From DSBX01 sp046484845 (GTDB lineage Bacteria > Hydrothermota > Tepidihabitantia > Tepidihabitantales > Tepidihabitantaceae), in contig JAWOIB010000062.1 of the NCBI GenBank assembly GCA_046484845.1, positions 1 through 14,147 of the forward strand: DNA of 14,147 nucleotides. The letters run 5' to 3'. A program made the position numbers and the translations under genes. Position 1 is the first letter of the stretch, and each line of letters opens with the position of its first letter. The notes beneath the pieces were generated by a model. The model was not told the origin of the DNA and did no database searches. It saw only the letters and a program-made list of their open reading frames with translations. Shown piece by piece: positions 1 through 6,243 of the stretch.

Positions 1-55
1 TAAATTGGACTGTATTAGCAACTGTTTTTTTAGTTCAGTTTCAAAATTCACCTCA
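1..55. other. AT-rich terminal segment, possible foreign or chimeric end
   Basis: About 29% G+C (16 of 55 bases), against well over 60% in the sequence that follows. It includes a run of seven T on the plus strand. The change is abrupt near position 55, inside the coding frame of the minus-strand gene, and the frame stays open across it. The encoded residues change at the same point from a Gly/Thr-rich secreted style to a Lys/Glu/Leu-rich style. I cannot name an insertion sequence from 55 bases. An IS end, a chimeric assembly join at a contig edge, or a truly AT-rich patch all remain possible. Confidence 0.45.
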
Positions 56-774
56 AGTAGCTGGGCATTGGTCACGGTCGTCCGGGTCGTGTACCCGGGC
101 GCGATGAACCCGTTGCCGCAGACCGAGAGCTGGGTGAACCGCCGGCCGTAGAAGTAGAACGGCCCGAACGCGGTCGGCAGGTTGAACTGCACCGTCTGGT
201 CGTCGCCGGTGATCGGCAGCCGGGTGCCGACCCCGGTGATGTCGTACCAATCGAACACCGGCGCCTGGACGTACCCGGAATCGCCATCGTCGTAGGCCCA
301 GTAGCGTACCGGCGAGGCGTTGTCCGGGATCGGGTCCACTGCGACGACCTCGCCGACTTCGATGGTGAACCGCTTGACGACCTCGTAGTCATCATCGGCG
401 TAGAGCCGGAGTGTGCAGGTGATGACCGTTTCCTTGGGTATCGCGGCGTCAGCGCGGACCGTGAACCGGTCTGCGGAGTTGACCGCGCTGTCGCCGGGGA
501 TGATTGTTCCCCAGGAGCCGGTTGAGTCCGGGAAGGCGAGTCTCGGGTCAGATGAGCTCACGGTCGCGCGGACATTGCGGGCTTCGCCCAGCCCGAGGTT
601 GCGGATGGCGATTTCCAGCCCGGCAGTCTCTCCCGGGTCGAGCCGGCCGTTGTTGTTGCCACCGGGGGGCGAGTCCTTGACCGTGCTGCCGAGGTAGGTG
701 AGGTAAGGCCCGGAACCGAGAACCTGCAGTGAAATGTCATCGGCGAAGACCTCCGCCGTCGTTTCACAACCACC
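1..774 (-). CDS. In-frame continuation of secreted modular protein beyond an internal UGA (partial, runs off left edge)
   Basis: This is the same reading frame as 775-1338. It is open for 258 codons from the UGA to base 1, and its composition is clearly protein-like. It begins GGCETTAEVFADDISLQV, the end of the carbohydrate-binding-like module. An Ig-like module follows with GNNNGRLDPGE and a run of alternating hydrophobic strands, of the kind that accompanies gingipain-type C25 peptidases and other FCB surface proteins. A third module has PVRYWAYDDGDSGY, then FGPFYFYG and CGNGFIAPG. The gene has no start of its own: no Shine-Dalgarno site or signal peptide follows the UGA. It is therefore expressed only by reading the UGA (as Sec or by readthrough), or it is the dead 3' part of a broken gene. 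No catalytic domain is visible before the edge, so the enzyme activity, if any, is unknown. The last 18 codons lie in the AT-rich segment and may not belong to it. Confidence 0.6.
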
Positions 775-777
775 TCA
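729..777 (-). promoter_or_regulatory. SECIS-like hairpin directly after an in-frame UGA
   Basis: Read on the minus strand, the UGA (777-775) is followed by a two-part stem. GTGAAA (767-762) pairs with TTTCAC (734-729), enclosing CGGCG (758-754) paired with CGCCG (745-741). The apical loop is GAGGTCTT (753-746). The loop starts 22 nt after the UGA and contains AGGTCT, the loop sequence of the E. coli fdhF SECIS as I recall it. The whole element is about 39 nt, close to the size of that SECIS. Pairing and loop are read directly; function as a SECIS is inference. A chance hairpin in GC-rich coding sequence is possible. No selA, selB or selC is in the window. Confidence 0.4.
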
Positions 778-1338
778 GCCGGATGCGCCGGTGCCGTAGC
801 TCTCGAGAATAACGTTGATGCCGGTGACATCGGCCGGGCTGATGCCGGTCAGGCGGGCGAGTTCGTCGGACAGCGCGAGCTCGTACTGCTCCCAATCGCT
901 GCTGGTGACGAGATGGACGGACTGGGTGGGCGTGTTCTGCGGGTCGTAGGTGCCGACCTTGTTGAGGATCATCGTGCGGCCCAGCGGCTGCTCGTCGGAG
1001 TCCAGGTACTCAAGGATGAGTGCGGCGTAGGCATAATACCCGCTGGTGGACCCCTTGGAGGCGCGGAGCTGCGCCGAGCCGGAGAACAGGAGGTCGGTCC
1101 CGGGTATGTCAACAGCTTGACTCAGTCGGGCGAAGTAGCGCATGTACTTGTAGATGCGCACTTCGTTGTCCGGGTCGGGATGATAGATGGTGTCCACTGC
1201 GATTTCGTAGGTTCCCTGAGGGTTGTCGAACTGCTCGAGCCAGGCCTCGAGCCCGTCCTCGAAGTCACCGTTCCTGATAAGCTCCTGGCCCGGGGCCAGC
1301 AGTGTCAACGCGAACAGGATGAGAAGGTACTTCCTCAT
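775..1338 (-). CDS. Secreted protein with N-terminal carbohydrate-binding-like module, read up to an in-frame UGA
   Basis: From the ATG at 1338 the frame gives 187 residues before UGA. That start is chosen because AAAGGAGG lies 5 nt upstream and because it begins a clean signal peptide (MRKYLLILFALTLLAPGQ). An upstream in-frame ATG at 1365 lies at the predicted transcription start and has no ribosome site. After cleavage comes ELIRNGDFEDGLEAW, the typical opening of CBM4/9/22-like jelly-roll modules, and a beta-rich region to about residue 187. The module is not finished there: its last strand (VFADDISLQV) lies beyond the UGA in the same frame. This part contains no cysteine, while the residue three after the UGA is Cys. 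A Cys or Sec at position 188 would therefore make a C-x-x-C or U-x-x-C pair. The product is probably exported to the periplasm or cell surface; its ligand is unknown. Confidence 0.7.
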   Translation of the reverse strand: MRKYLLILFALTLLAPGQELIRNGDFEDGLEAWLEQFDNPQGTYEIAVDTIYHPDPDNEVRIYKYMRYFARLSQAVDIPGTDLLFSGSAQLRASKGSTSGYYAYAALILEYLDSDEQPLGRTMILNKVGTYDPQNTPTQSVHLVTSSDWEQYELALSDELARLTGISPADVTGINVILESYGTGASG

Positions 1339-1371
1339 CTTGCCTCCTTTGTCGGTCTGTTTCATCTGATG

Positions 1372-1399
1372 AATCTAACCCGCCCAGCCCGCGTGTCAA
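1372..1399 (-). promoter_or_regulatory. Sigma70-type promoter for the minus-strand secreted gene
   Basis: On the minus strand, TTGACA (1399-1394) and TAGATT (1377-1372) are separated by 16 bp. Transcription would begin near 1365, giving a leader of about 27 nt with the GGAGG ribosome site before the ATG at 1338. It is back to back with the promoter at 1424-1451. Confidence 0.65.
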
Positions 1400-1423
1400 T
1401 GACAGGCGTAAGACCCACGGGTG

Positions 1424-1451
1424 TTGACAGCTTCAGGCCAGGTTCTACAAT
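1424..1451 (+). promoter_or_regulatory. Sigma70-type promoter for the propeller gene
   Basis: TTGACA (1424-1429) and TACAAT (1446-1451) with a 16-bp spacer, both near consensus. The predicted transcription start is about 1458, leaving a leader of about 95 nt before the GTG at 1554. The -35 boxes of this and the divergent promoter are only 24 bp apart, so one regulator could act on both. Confidence 0.7.
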
Positions 1452-1478
1452 CAAGTCGGGTGTGCTTGATGCTCGCGG

Positions 1479-1519
1479 TGCAGGAGGTTGTCCGGTCCGG
1501 AGAGGAGCCGCAACCTGCA
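1479..1519 (+). other. Leader hairpin in the 5' UTR of the propeller gene
   Basis: TGCAGG (1479-1484) and TTG (1488-1490) pair with CAACCTGCA (1511-1519). This gives a 9-bp stem with a 3-nt bulge and a 20-nt loop containing TCCGGTCCGGA, itself partly self-complementary. It lies between the predicted transcription start and the ribosome site at 1544. It could shape translation or mRNA stability, but nothing else supports regulation. Confidence 0.3.
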
Positions 1520-1553
1520 TCGCGGACGGTCTGCCAAACGTTGGGAGGTGAGC

Positions 1554-3020
1554 GTGAATCGTCTGTTGTTGGTCCTGTTGCTGGCCGCCAAAGTGATGGC
1601 GACCCAGTGGGAACCGGAGACGCGTTTGACCGATAACGATTACTCCGACTTCTGCTACTGGAGTACCCAGCGCCGGGTCGTTGTTGATGCGGAGGGCCGA
1701 GTTCACGTCGCTTGGCACGTGATGAATTCAGACCTCGGCACTTATCGGTTTCAAATCTACTACAAGCGTTGGTACCCCGGCAGCGGCTGGACCGCGGATA
1801 CGATGCTTTCATCCGACCTGTACGCCGCGAGCGTGTTCTGCAAATACCCGTCGCTGGCGGTCGACTCGGCCGGCATTGTGCATGCGGTCTGGGCCGGTGG
1901 TTCGGACGATGGCGCCGATGAAGTCGTTTACCACAAGAGCTGCGTACCCGGGGTGAGCGGCAACGGCGGCTGGGAGCCGGTCTCCCGCCCGCTTTCGGTC
2001 AGCGCCCCGTCGGTGGGCAAGAACTGTCCGACCGTTACCGCCACCCCTGACGGTCGTGTTCATGCCGCCTGGCTTGAGGGTGTGAACGCGAGCGTGGTCT
2101 ACCGCGAGCGAATCGACACGACCTGGCAGGACCCGCTCATGGTCGAAGGGGGCAGCAACTACAAGGCGTACCCGGCAATCGCTGGCGGGCCGGACGACCG
2201 GTTGCACCTGACCTGGTACGGCCGTGAGGGCTCGAGTGGGTACTATGACGTCTTCTACAAGGCCCGCACCGGTACGACCTGGGGTACGACGGAGAACGTT
2301 TCCTATGGCGTCCGCCACCAGATGTACCAGTCAATTGCGGTGAACCCGGCCACCGGCTTCCCGCACGTGCTCTGGCAGTGCTATGGCGCCAGCGATAACA
2401 AGCGGCGCATTGTTCACCGCTGGCGCGACACCGGCGGCTGGCAGCCGACTGACACTCTTTCGGAACCGGCCGACACCCTCAACCAGGAGACGGGTCAGCT
2501 CATCTTCACCCTCGATGGTCGTGGCCACGCGGCCTGGGGTGGGCGCAGCGCGCAGTGGCCGACGCTGACCCAGTTCCGCTACAGCGAGCGGTCGGCGGCC
2601 GGTGACTGGTCCGCGCCTTTCAATGTCACCGACACCAATGGCAGTCGCGAGCGACCGTCGATTGCGGCAGGTGGGGGTGCCGCGCCCGAGGATGTCCATG
2701 CGGTCTGGACCGATTACCGGGACGGCACCTCGGAGATCTACTACGCTCGCGGGGCGCCCGGCCAGTTCCTTGCCGAGGAGCGGCCAGTCGCCGTTGATCG
2801 GTTCGCGCCCGCCGTCTTCGTCCGCGGTACACTCAGTACGGGCGCAGGGTCCGGTGGTCCGGCCTCCGACGTCATTCTGTTGGATGCTTCGGGGCGCGAG
2901 GCGCTAAGGCTTGTGCCCGGTGATAACGACGTACGGCAATTGGGCCCTGGTGTGTATTTCATGCGCGCGGCCGGTGCCGGTAACAGCGAGATGGTTCGAA
3001 AGGTACTCATTCTGAGGTAG
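1554..3020 (+). CDS. Secreted BNR/sialidase-like propeller with Por/T9SS-like C-terminal sorting tail
   Basis: The GTG start at 1554 is chosen because GGAGG lies at 1544-1548 and because it begins a signal peptide (residues 1 to about 17, VNRLLLVLLLAAKVMA); the product is 488 residues. Seven repeats follow, each with a strand of the form VHxxW followed by YY or VY plus a charged residue: RVHVAWHV, IVHAVWAG, RVHAAWLE, RLHLTWYG, FPHVLWQC, RGHAAWGG and DVHAVWTD. This pattern recalls BNR/sialidase-type propellers, and seven copies fit one closed propeller. I see no clear sialidase catalytic Arg triad, so an enzymatic role is not claimed. The last 70 or so residues (VILLDASGRE, then LGPGVYFMR, ending VRKVLILR) match the style of a type A Por secretion tail, which suggests export by a type IX-like route and surface display. 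It has its own promoter. Confidence 0.8.
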   Translation: MNRLLLVLLLAAKVMATQWEPETRLTDNDYSDFCYWSTQRRVVVDAEGRVHVAWHVMNSDLGTYRFQIYYKRWYPGSGWTADTMLSSDLYAASVFCKYPSLAVDSAGIVHAVWAGGSDDGADEVVYHKSCVPGVSGNGGWEPVSRPLSVSAPSVGKNCPTVTATPDGRVHAAWLEGVNASVVYRERIDTTWQDPLMVEGGSNYKAYPAIAGGPDDRLHLTWYGREGSSGYYDVFYKARTGTTWGTTENVSYGVRHQMYQSIAVNPATGFPHVLWQCYGASDNKRRIVHRWRDTGGWQPTDTLSEPADTLNQETGQLIFTLDGRGHAAWGGRSAQWPTLTQFRYSERSAAGDWSAPFNVTDTNGSRERPSIAAGGGAAPEDVHAVWTDYRDGTSEIYYARGAPGQFLAEERPVAVDRFAPAVFVRGTLSTGAGSGGPASDVILLDASGREALRLVPGDNDVRQLGPGVYFMRAAGAGNSEMVRKVLILR

Positions 3021-3027
3021 CGCCGCA

Positions 3028-3077
3028 CCGCCGGGGCAGTCTTCTCTGCGAGCCGCGTTGCTTGCGGAAGCCGGCGG
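3028..3077 (+). other. Intergenic inverted repeat between propeller and methyltransferase genes
   Basis: CCGCCGG (3028-3034) is complementary to CCGGCGG (3071-3077) and encloses a smaller GCAG/CTGC stem. It could act as a terminator-like structure for the propeller gene, but it has no T-tract and overlaps the -35 box of the next promoter. Weak evidence. Confidence 0.25.
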
Positions 3078-3089
3078 ACAGTCTAAAAT
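3062..3089 (+). promoter_or_regulatory. Promoter for the RNA methyltransferase pair
   Basis: TTGCGG (3062-3067) and TAAAAT (3084-3089) with a 16-bp spacer. Transcription would start near 3096, only about five bases before the ATG at 3101. That suggests a leaderless message and argues against the upstream TTG at 3062 as start, since it would lie inside the -35 box. Confidence 0.5.
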
Positions 3090-3100
3090 GCTGTGATGAG

Positions 3101-4075
3101 ATGCGTTCCTTTGTCGCCGCGACAGACCAGCCGGGTGTCCGGGTGAAGAGCAGGGGCGGCAGGGGAATTCCCGCGGAGTTCGTTGATCGGTGCGCGAGGA
3201 TCGTGCCCGACCTTGATGTTTTCCTCGAGGCGATGGAACGTCCGCTGTTACCGACGGTCCGGGTCAACACGCTGAAGGCGACCCGGGAGGAGGCGCTCGA
3301 TTGGCTGGCGGGGCTGGAGCCTGAGCCCGTGCCGTGGTGGGAGCTGGCGTTCACGCTGCGCGAAGGCTCGGGCGTCGGCCGCCGGCTGGAGCATTTCATC
3401 GGGCTGGTCTACGCGCAGGATGCGGCTTCGATGGTGCCGCCGCTGGTGCTGGCTCCGGAGCCGGGGGAGACGGTGCTGGATATCGCGGCCGCGCCCGGCT
3501 CGAAGACGACGCAGATGGCCGCGATGATGGCCAACCGGGGACTGTTGATTGCCAACGACTACTCGCGCGGTCGGGTGCGCGGGTTGATCGGCAACATCGA
3601 CCGGGCCGGTTGCCTCAATGTCTGTGTTTGTCGAATGGACGGCATCAAGCTGGCCCGTGAGCTTGAGAGCAGCTGTGATCGGGTGCTGGTGGACGCGCCC
3701 TGCACCTGCGAGGGAATCCTGCGGCGGACCGCGTCGGTGCTGGACCGCTGGTCGCTGGATGCCATCCGCAGGTTCGAGCGGCTGCAGAAAGGGTTGATCG
3801 TGGCCGGGTACCGCGCGCTCAGGCCGGGCGGCACGATGGTCTACTCCACCTGCACCGTGGCGCCGGAGGAGAACGAGGTCGTGCTGGGATACCTGCTGGA
3901 GCGGTTCCCGGAGGCGGAGACGCTGCCGGTAGAGCTTGCCGGTTTCAGGATGCGGTCGGCGCTGGCCGGGTGGGAAGGGGTCGAGTTTCCGGCCCCGGTG
4001 GCCAATGCCCGGCGCATCCTTCCCCAGGACAACGACACCGAGGCGTTCTTCGTCGCCCGGGTGAGGAAGCCGTGA
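3101..4075 (+). CDS. NOL1/NOP2/Sun-family (RsmF-like) m5C RNA methyltransferase
   Basis: It transfers a methyl group from S-adenosylmethionine to C5 of cytosine in rRNA or tRNA. The ATG at 3101 (324 residues) is preferred because of the promoter position; a TTG at 3062 would add 13 residues. An N-terminal region with PTVRVNTLK (residues 51-59) is typical of the family. The SAM-binding motif I is DIAAAPGSK (127-135). Motif IV is DAPCTC (198-203) with Cys201, where most relatives have PCSG. Motif VI is YSTCT with Cys251, giving the two family cysteines used for catalysis and product release. The protein ends shortly after the fold (FFVARVRKP), without the PUA-like C-terminal domain of RsmF; the next gene supplies that domain. 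Which RNA base it modifies cannot be told. Confidence 0.9.
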   Translation: MRSFVAATDQPGVRVKSRGGRGIPAEFVDRCARIVPDLDVFLEAMERPLLPTVRVNTLKATREEALDWLAGLEPEPVPWWELAFTLREGSGVGRRLEHFIGLVYAQDAASMVPPLVLAPEPGETVLDIAAAPGSKTTQMAAMMANRGLLIANDYSRGRVRGLIGNIDRAGCLNVCVCRMDGIKLARELESSCDRVLVDAPCTCEGILRRTASVLDRWSLDAIRRFERLQKGLIVAGYRALRPGGTMVYSTCTVAPEENEVVLGYLLERFPEAETLPVELAGFRMRSALAGWEGVEFPAPVANARRILPQDNDTEAFFVARVRKP

Positions 4076-4497
4076 TGCTCCGGGAACTGCGCGAGCTCGC
4101 CCGGCGGTTTGGCATCCCGGAATCAACGTTCGCGGAGCTGGCGGCGGTGCTCGCGCCCAACCAAGGCACGGTCTTCCTGGCCACCCCGGAAGTGATGCGT
4201 TTCAGCGCGGTACGGCCGATGCGGCGCGGCATCCGTTTGTGCCGGCTGTTCCCGCACTCGGTGAAGCCGACCACGCACGCGATGCAGCTGCTGGGCCGGC
4301 ACGCGACCCGCAACTGCGTTGAGGTCAGCCGCGAGCAGGCCGCGGAACTCGTTGCCGGTGGCCGCGTCGAGACCGAAGTGGAATGCGAAAACGGCTTCGT
4401 GCTCATCCGCTGCCGCGGGTTCACGGTCGGGGTCGGGTTCTACCAGCGGCCGGTGCTGAAGAGCCAGATTCCCCGCTACCGGCCGGTTGACGGTTGA
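4075..4497 (+). CDS. Stand-alone RsmF-type PUA-like RNA-binding domain protein
   Basis: 140 residues, beginning at an ATG that overlaps the methyltransferase stop by one base (TGATG), with AGGAAG about six bases upstream; translation is probably coupled. The N-terminal part is LRELRELARRFGI. The second half resembles the PUA-like C-terminal domain of RsmF-type methyltransferases: GIRLCRLFPHSVKPTTHAM (52-70), an AVEL-like strand CVEVSREQAAEL (81-92), and GFVLIRCRGFTVGVGF (107-122) with VLKSQIPRY (127-135). The likely job is to dock the partner methyltransferase on its RNA, so the two genes together would replace one fused enzyme. The domain match is by recalled pattern, not a search. Confidence 0.65.
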   Translation: MLRELRELARRFGIPESTFAELAAVLAPNQGTVFLATPEVMRFSAVRPMRRGIRLCRLFPHSVKPTTHAMQLLGRHATRNCVEVSREQAAELVAGGRVETEVECENGFVLIRCRGFTVGVGFYQRPVLKSQIPRYRPVDG

Positions 4498-4505
4498 GGC
4501 CCGGC

Positions 4506-4534
4506 TTGACCCGGGGGTGGCCGGCAGTTATTAG
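4506..4534 (+). promoter_or_regulatory. Promoter for fhs and the ABC exporter unit
   Basis: TTGACC (4506-4511), then TTATTA (4528-4533) at 16 bp or TATTAG (4529-4534) at 17 bp. Transcription would start near 4541, giving a leader of about 34 nt that contains the ribosome site at 4563-4571. Confidence 0.55.
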
Positions 4535-4574
4535 TTACCTTGTGCGAGCGAGCTGACAAACCAGAGGAGAGATT

Positions 4575-6242
4575 GTGCTATCAGACATAGAGATTGCCCA
4601 TAACATCAAGCTCAAGCCGATAACCGAAATCGTCCGGGCGCTGGGCATCGAGGACATGGACCTGGTGCTGCCGAATGGCAACTACAAGGCGAAGCTGTCC
4701 CTGCGGCTGTTCGAACAGCTGGCCGAGCGGCCGAAGGGCAAGCTTGTGCTGGTGACCGCCACGACCCCGACGAAGTACGGTGAGGGCAAGACCACCGTCT
4801 CGGTCGGGCTGTCGATGGCGCTGAACCGGACCGGGCGCAAGTCGACGGTGGTGCTGCGCGAGCCCTCCCTGGGGCCGGTGTTCGGAACCAAGGGCGGCGC
4901 GGCCGGGGGCGGGTACAGCCAGGTGCTGCCGATGGAGGACATCAACCTGCACTTCACCGGCGACATTCACGCGGTGAGTTCGGCGCACAACCTGCTGGCG
5001 GCGATGCTCGATAACTCGATTCACTTCGGCAACCCGCTCCGGATCGACGAGCGGGAGATGTTCCTGCCCCGGACGATGGACATGAACGACCGGGTACTTC
5101 GGTCGATGGTTGTCGGGCTGGGCGGCCGGGCAAACGGGCCGGCGCGGGAAGACGGTTTCGTGATCACCGCGGCGTCCGAGGTGATGGCGATTCTCGGGCT
5201 GTCCGGGTCGCGGGCGGAGCTGAAGGAGCGGCTGGGCCGGATGCTGGTTGCGCTTTCCTATGACGACGAGCCGGTGACCGCGGAAGCGCTGGGCGCGACC
5301 GGCGCGATGGCCGCCCTGCTGAAGGATGCGCTGAAGCCGAACGTCGTGCAGACCAGCGAGCACACCCCGGCGCTTATCCATGCCGGACCGTTTGCCAACA
5401 TCGCCCACGGCACCGCGAGCGTGGTCGCAACCAACATGGCGCTCAGGCTGGCGGATTACGTCGTGATCGAGGCGGGATTTGGCGCAGACCTCGGGGCGGA
5501 GAAGTTCGTGGACATCGTCGCACCTGCCGCGGGCTGGGATGTCGCCGGGTGCGTGCTGGTGACCACGGTCCGGGCGCTCCGACACCAGGGCGGGGCGAAG
5601 GACGCCCGCAAGGGCAAGCTGACCGACCTCTGGAAAGGAATGGGCAACCTGTTGCGCCACATCGAAATCTGCCGGGCGCTGGGCCTGGACCCGGTGGTGG
5701 CGGTCAACCGGTTCGCGGATGATTCCGACGATGACATCGCGTTGGTGAAGAAGTACTGTGCGGAACAGGGCGCGGCCTGCGAGGTGAGCGACGGGTTTGC
5801 CCGCGGCAGCGAGGGCTGTGTCGAACTGGCCGAGGCGGTGGTGCGCCAGGTCGAGGAGAAGCCCGGGAAGAACCGCCGGCTGTACGAACTGGACACCTCG
5901 ATCGAGGAGAAGGTCGAGACGGTCGCGAAGAAGCTGTACGGTGCGGACCGGGTGGTGTTCACGCCCCGCGCGGAGCGCGATATCAAGAGGGCGAAGGCGC
6001 TGGGATTCGACCGGCTGCCGGTCTGCATCGCCAAGACCCCGTTGTCTCTCTCCGACGACCCGAACTGCCCGGGTGCCTGTAGCGGGTTCAAGGTGGCGAT
6101 TTCGGCGGTGAACATCTCGGCCGGGGCCGGGTTCCTGGTCCCGGTCGCGGGTGACATGATGCTGATGCCCGGGCTGTCGAAGCGCCCGAACGCGGCCCGG
6201 ATCGACATGGCGGAGGACGGCCGGATAACCGGGCTCTCCTGA
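4575..6242 (+). CDS. fhs: Formate-tetrahydrofolate ligase
   Basis: A cytoplasmic enzyme that joins formate to tetrahydrofolate using ATP, giving 10-formyl-THF for one-carbon metabolism and the methyl branch of the Wood-Ljungdahl pathway. The length of 555 residues is the family norm. The GTG start at 4575 has AGAGGAGAG just upstream and opens with LSDIEIAHN, as in relatives. The ATP-binding loop is YGEGKTT (68-74). Family blocks follow: REPSLGPVFGTKGGAAGGGY, NLHFTGDIHA, QTSEHTPALIHAGPFANIAH, VIEAGFGADLGAEKF, CIAKTPLSLSDDP and GAGFLVPVAGDMMLMPGL. All appear intact. No other Wood-Ljungdahl or folate gene is nearby, so the pathway role is open. The stop is one base from the next ATG, so it is probably cotranscribed with the ABC exporter. 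Confidence 0.97.
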   Translation: MLSDIEIAHNIKLKPITEIVRALGIEDMDLVLPNGNYKAKLSLRLFEQLAERPKGKLVLVTATTPTKYGEGKTTVSVGLSMALNRTGRKSTVVLREPSLGPVFGTKGGAAGGGYSQVLPMEDINLHFTGDIHAVSSAHNLLAAMLDNSIHFGNPLRIDEREMFLPRTMDMNDRVLRSMVVGLGGRANGPAREDGFVITAASEVMAILGLSGSRAELKERLGRMLVALSYDDEPVTAEALGATGAMAALLKDALKPNVVQTSEHTPALIHAGPFANIAHGTASVVATNMALRLADYVVIEAGFGADLGAEKFVDIVAPAAGWDVAGCVLVTTVRALRHQGGAKDARKGKLTDLWKGMGNLLRHIEICRALGLDPVVAVNRFADDSDDDIALVKKYCAEQGAACEVSDGFARGSEGCVELAEAVVRQVEEKPGKNRRLYELDTSIEEKVETVAKKLYGADRVVFTPRAERDIKRAKALGFDRLPVCIAKTPLSLSDDPNCPGACSGFKVAISAVNISAGAGFLVPVAGDMMLMPGLSKRPNAARIDMAEDGRITGLS

Positions 6243-6243
6243 G

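Noticed and set aside
775..777. Genome-wide reassignment of UGA to an amino acid
   Set aside because: fhs, the methyltransferase, the PUA-like gene, both ABC genes and the flippase-like gene end cleanly at UGA, several directly at the next start, and the genes use TGG for Trp. UGA is a normal stop here.
3062..3100. TTG at 3062 as start of the methyltransferase
   Set aside because: It lies within the predicted -35 box and has no ribosome site; the extra 13 residues show no family similarity.
4581..5660. 359-codon minus-strand frame opposite fhs
   Set aside because: Arg/His/Gln-rich shadow of a highly conserved gene on the other strand.
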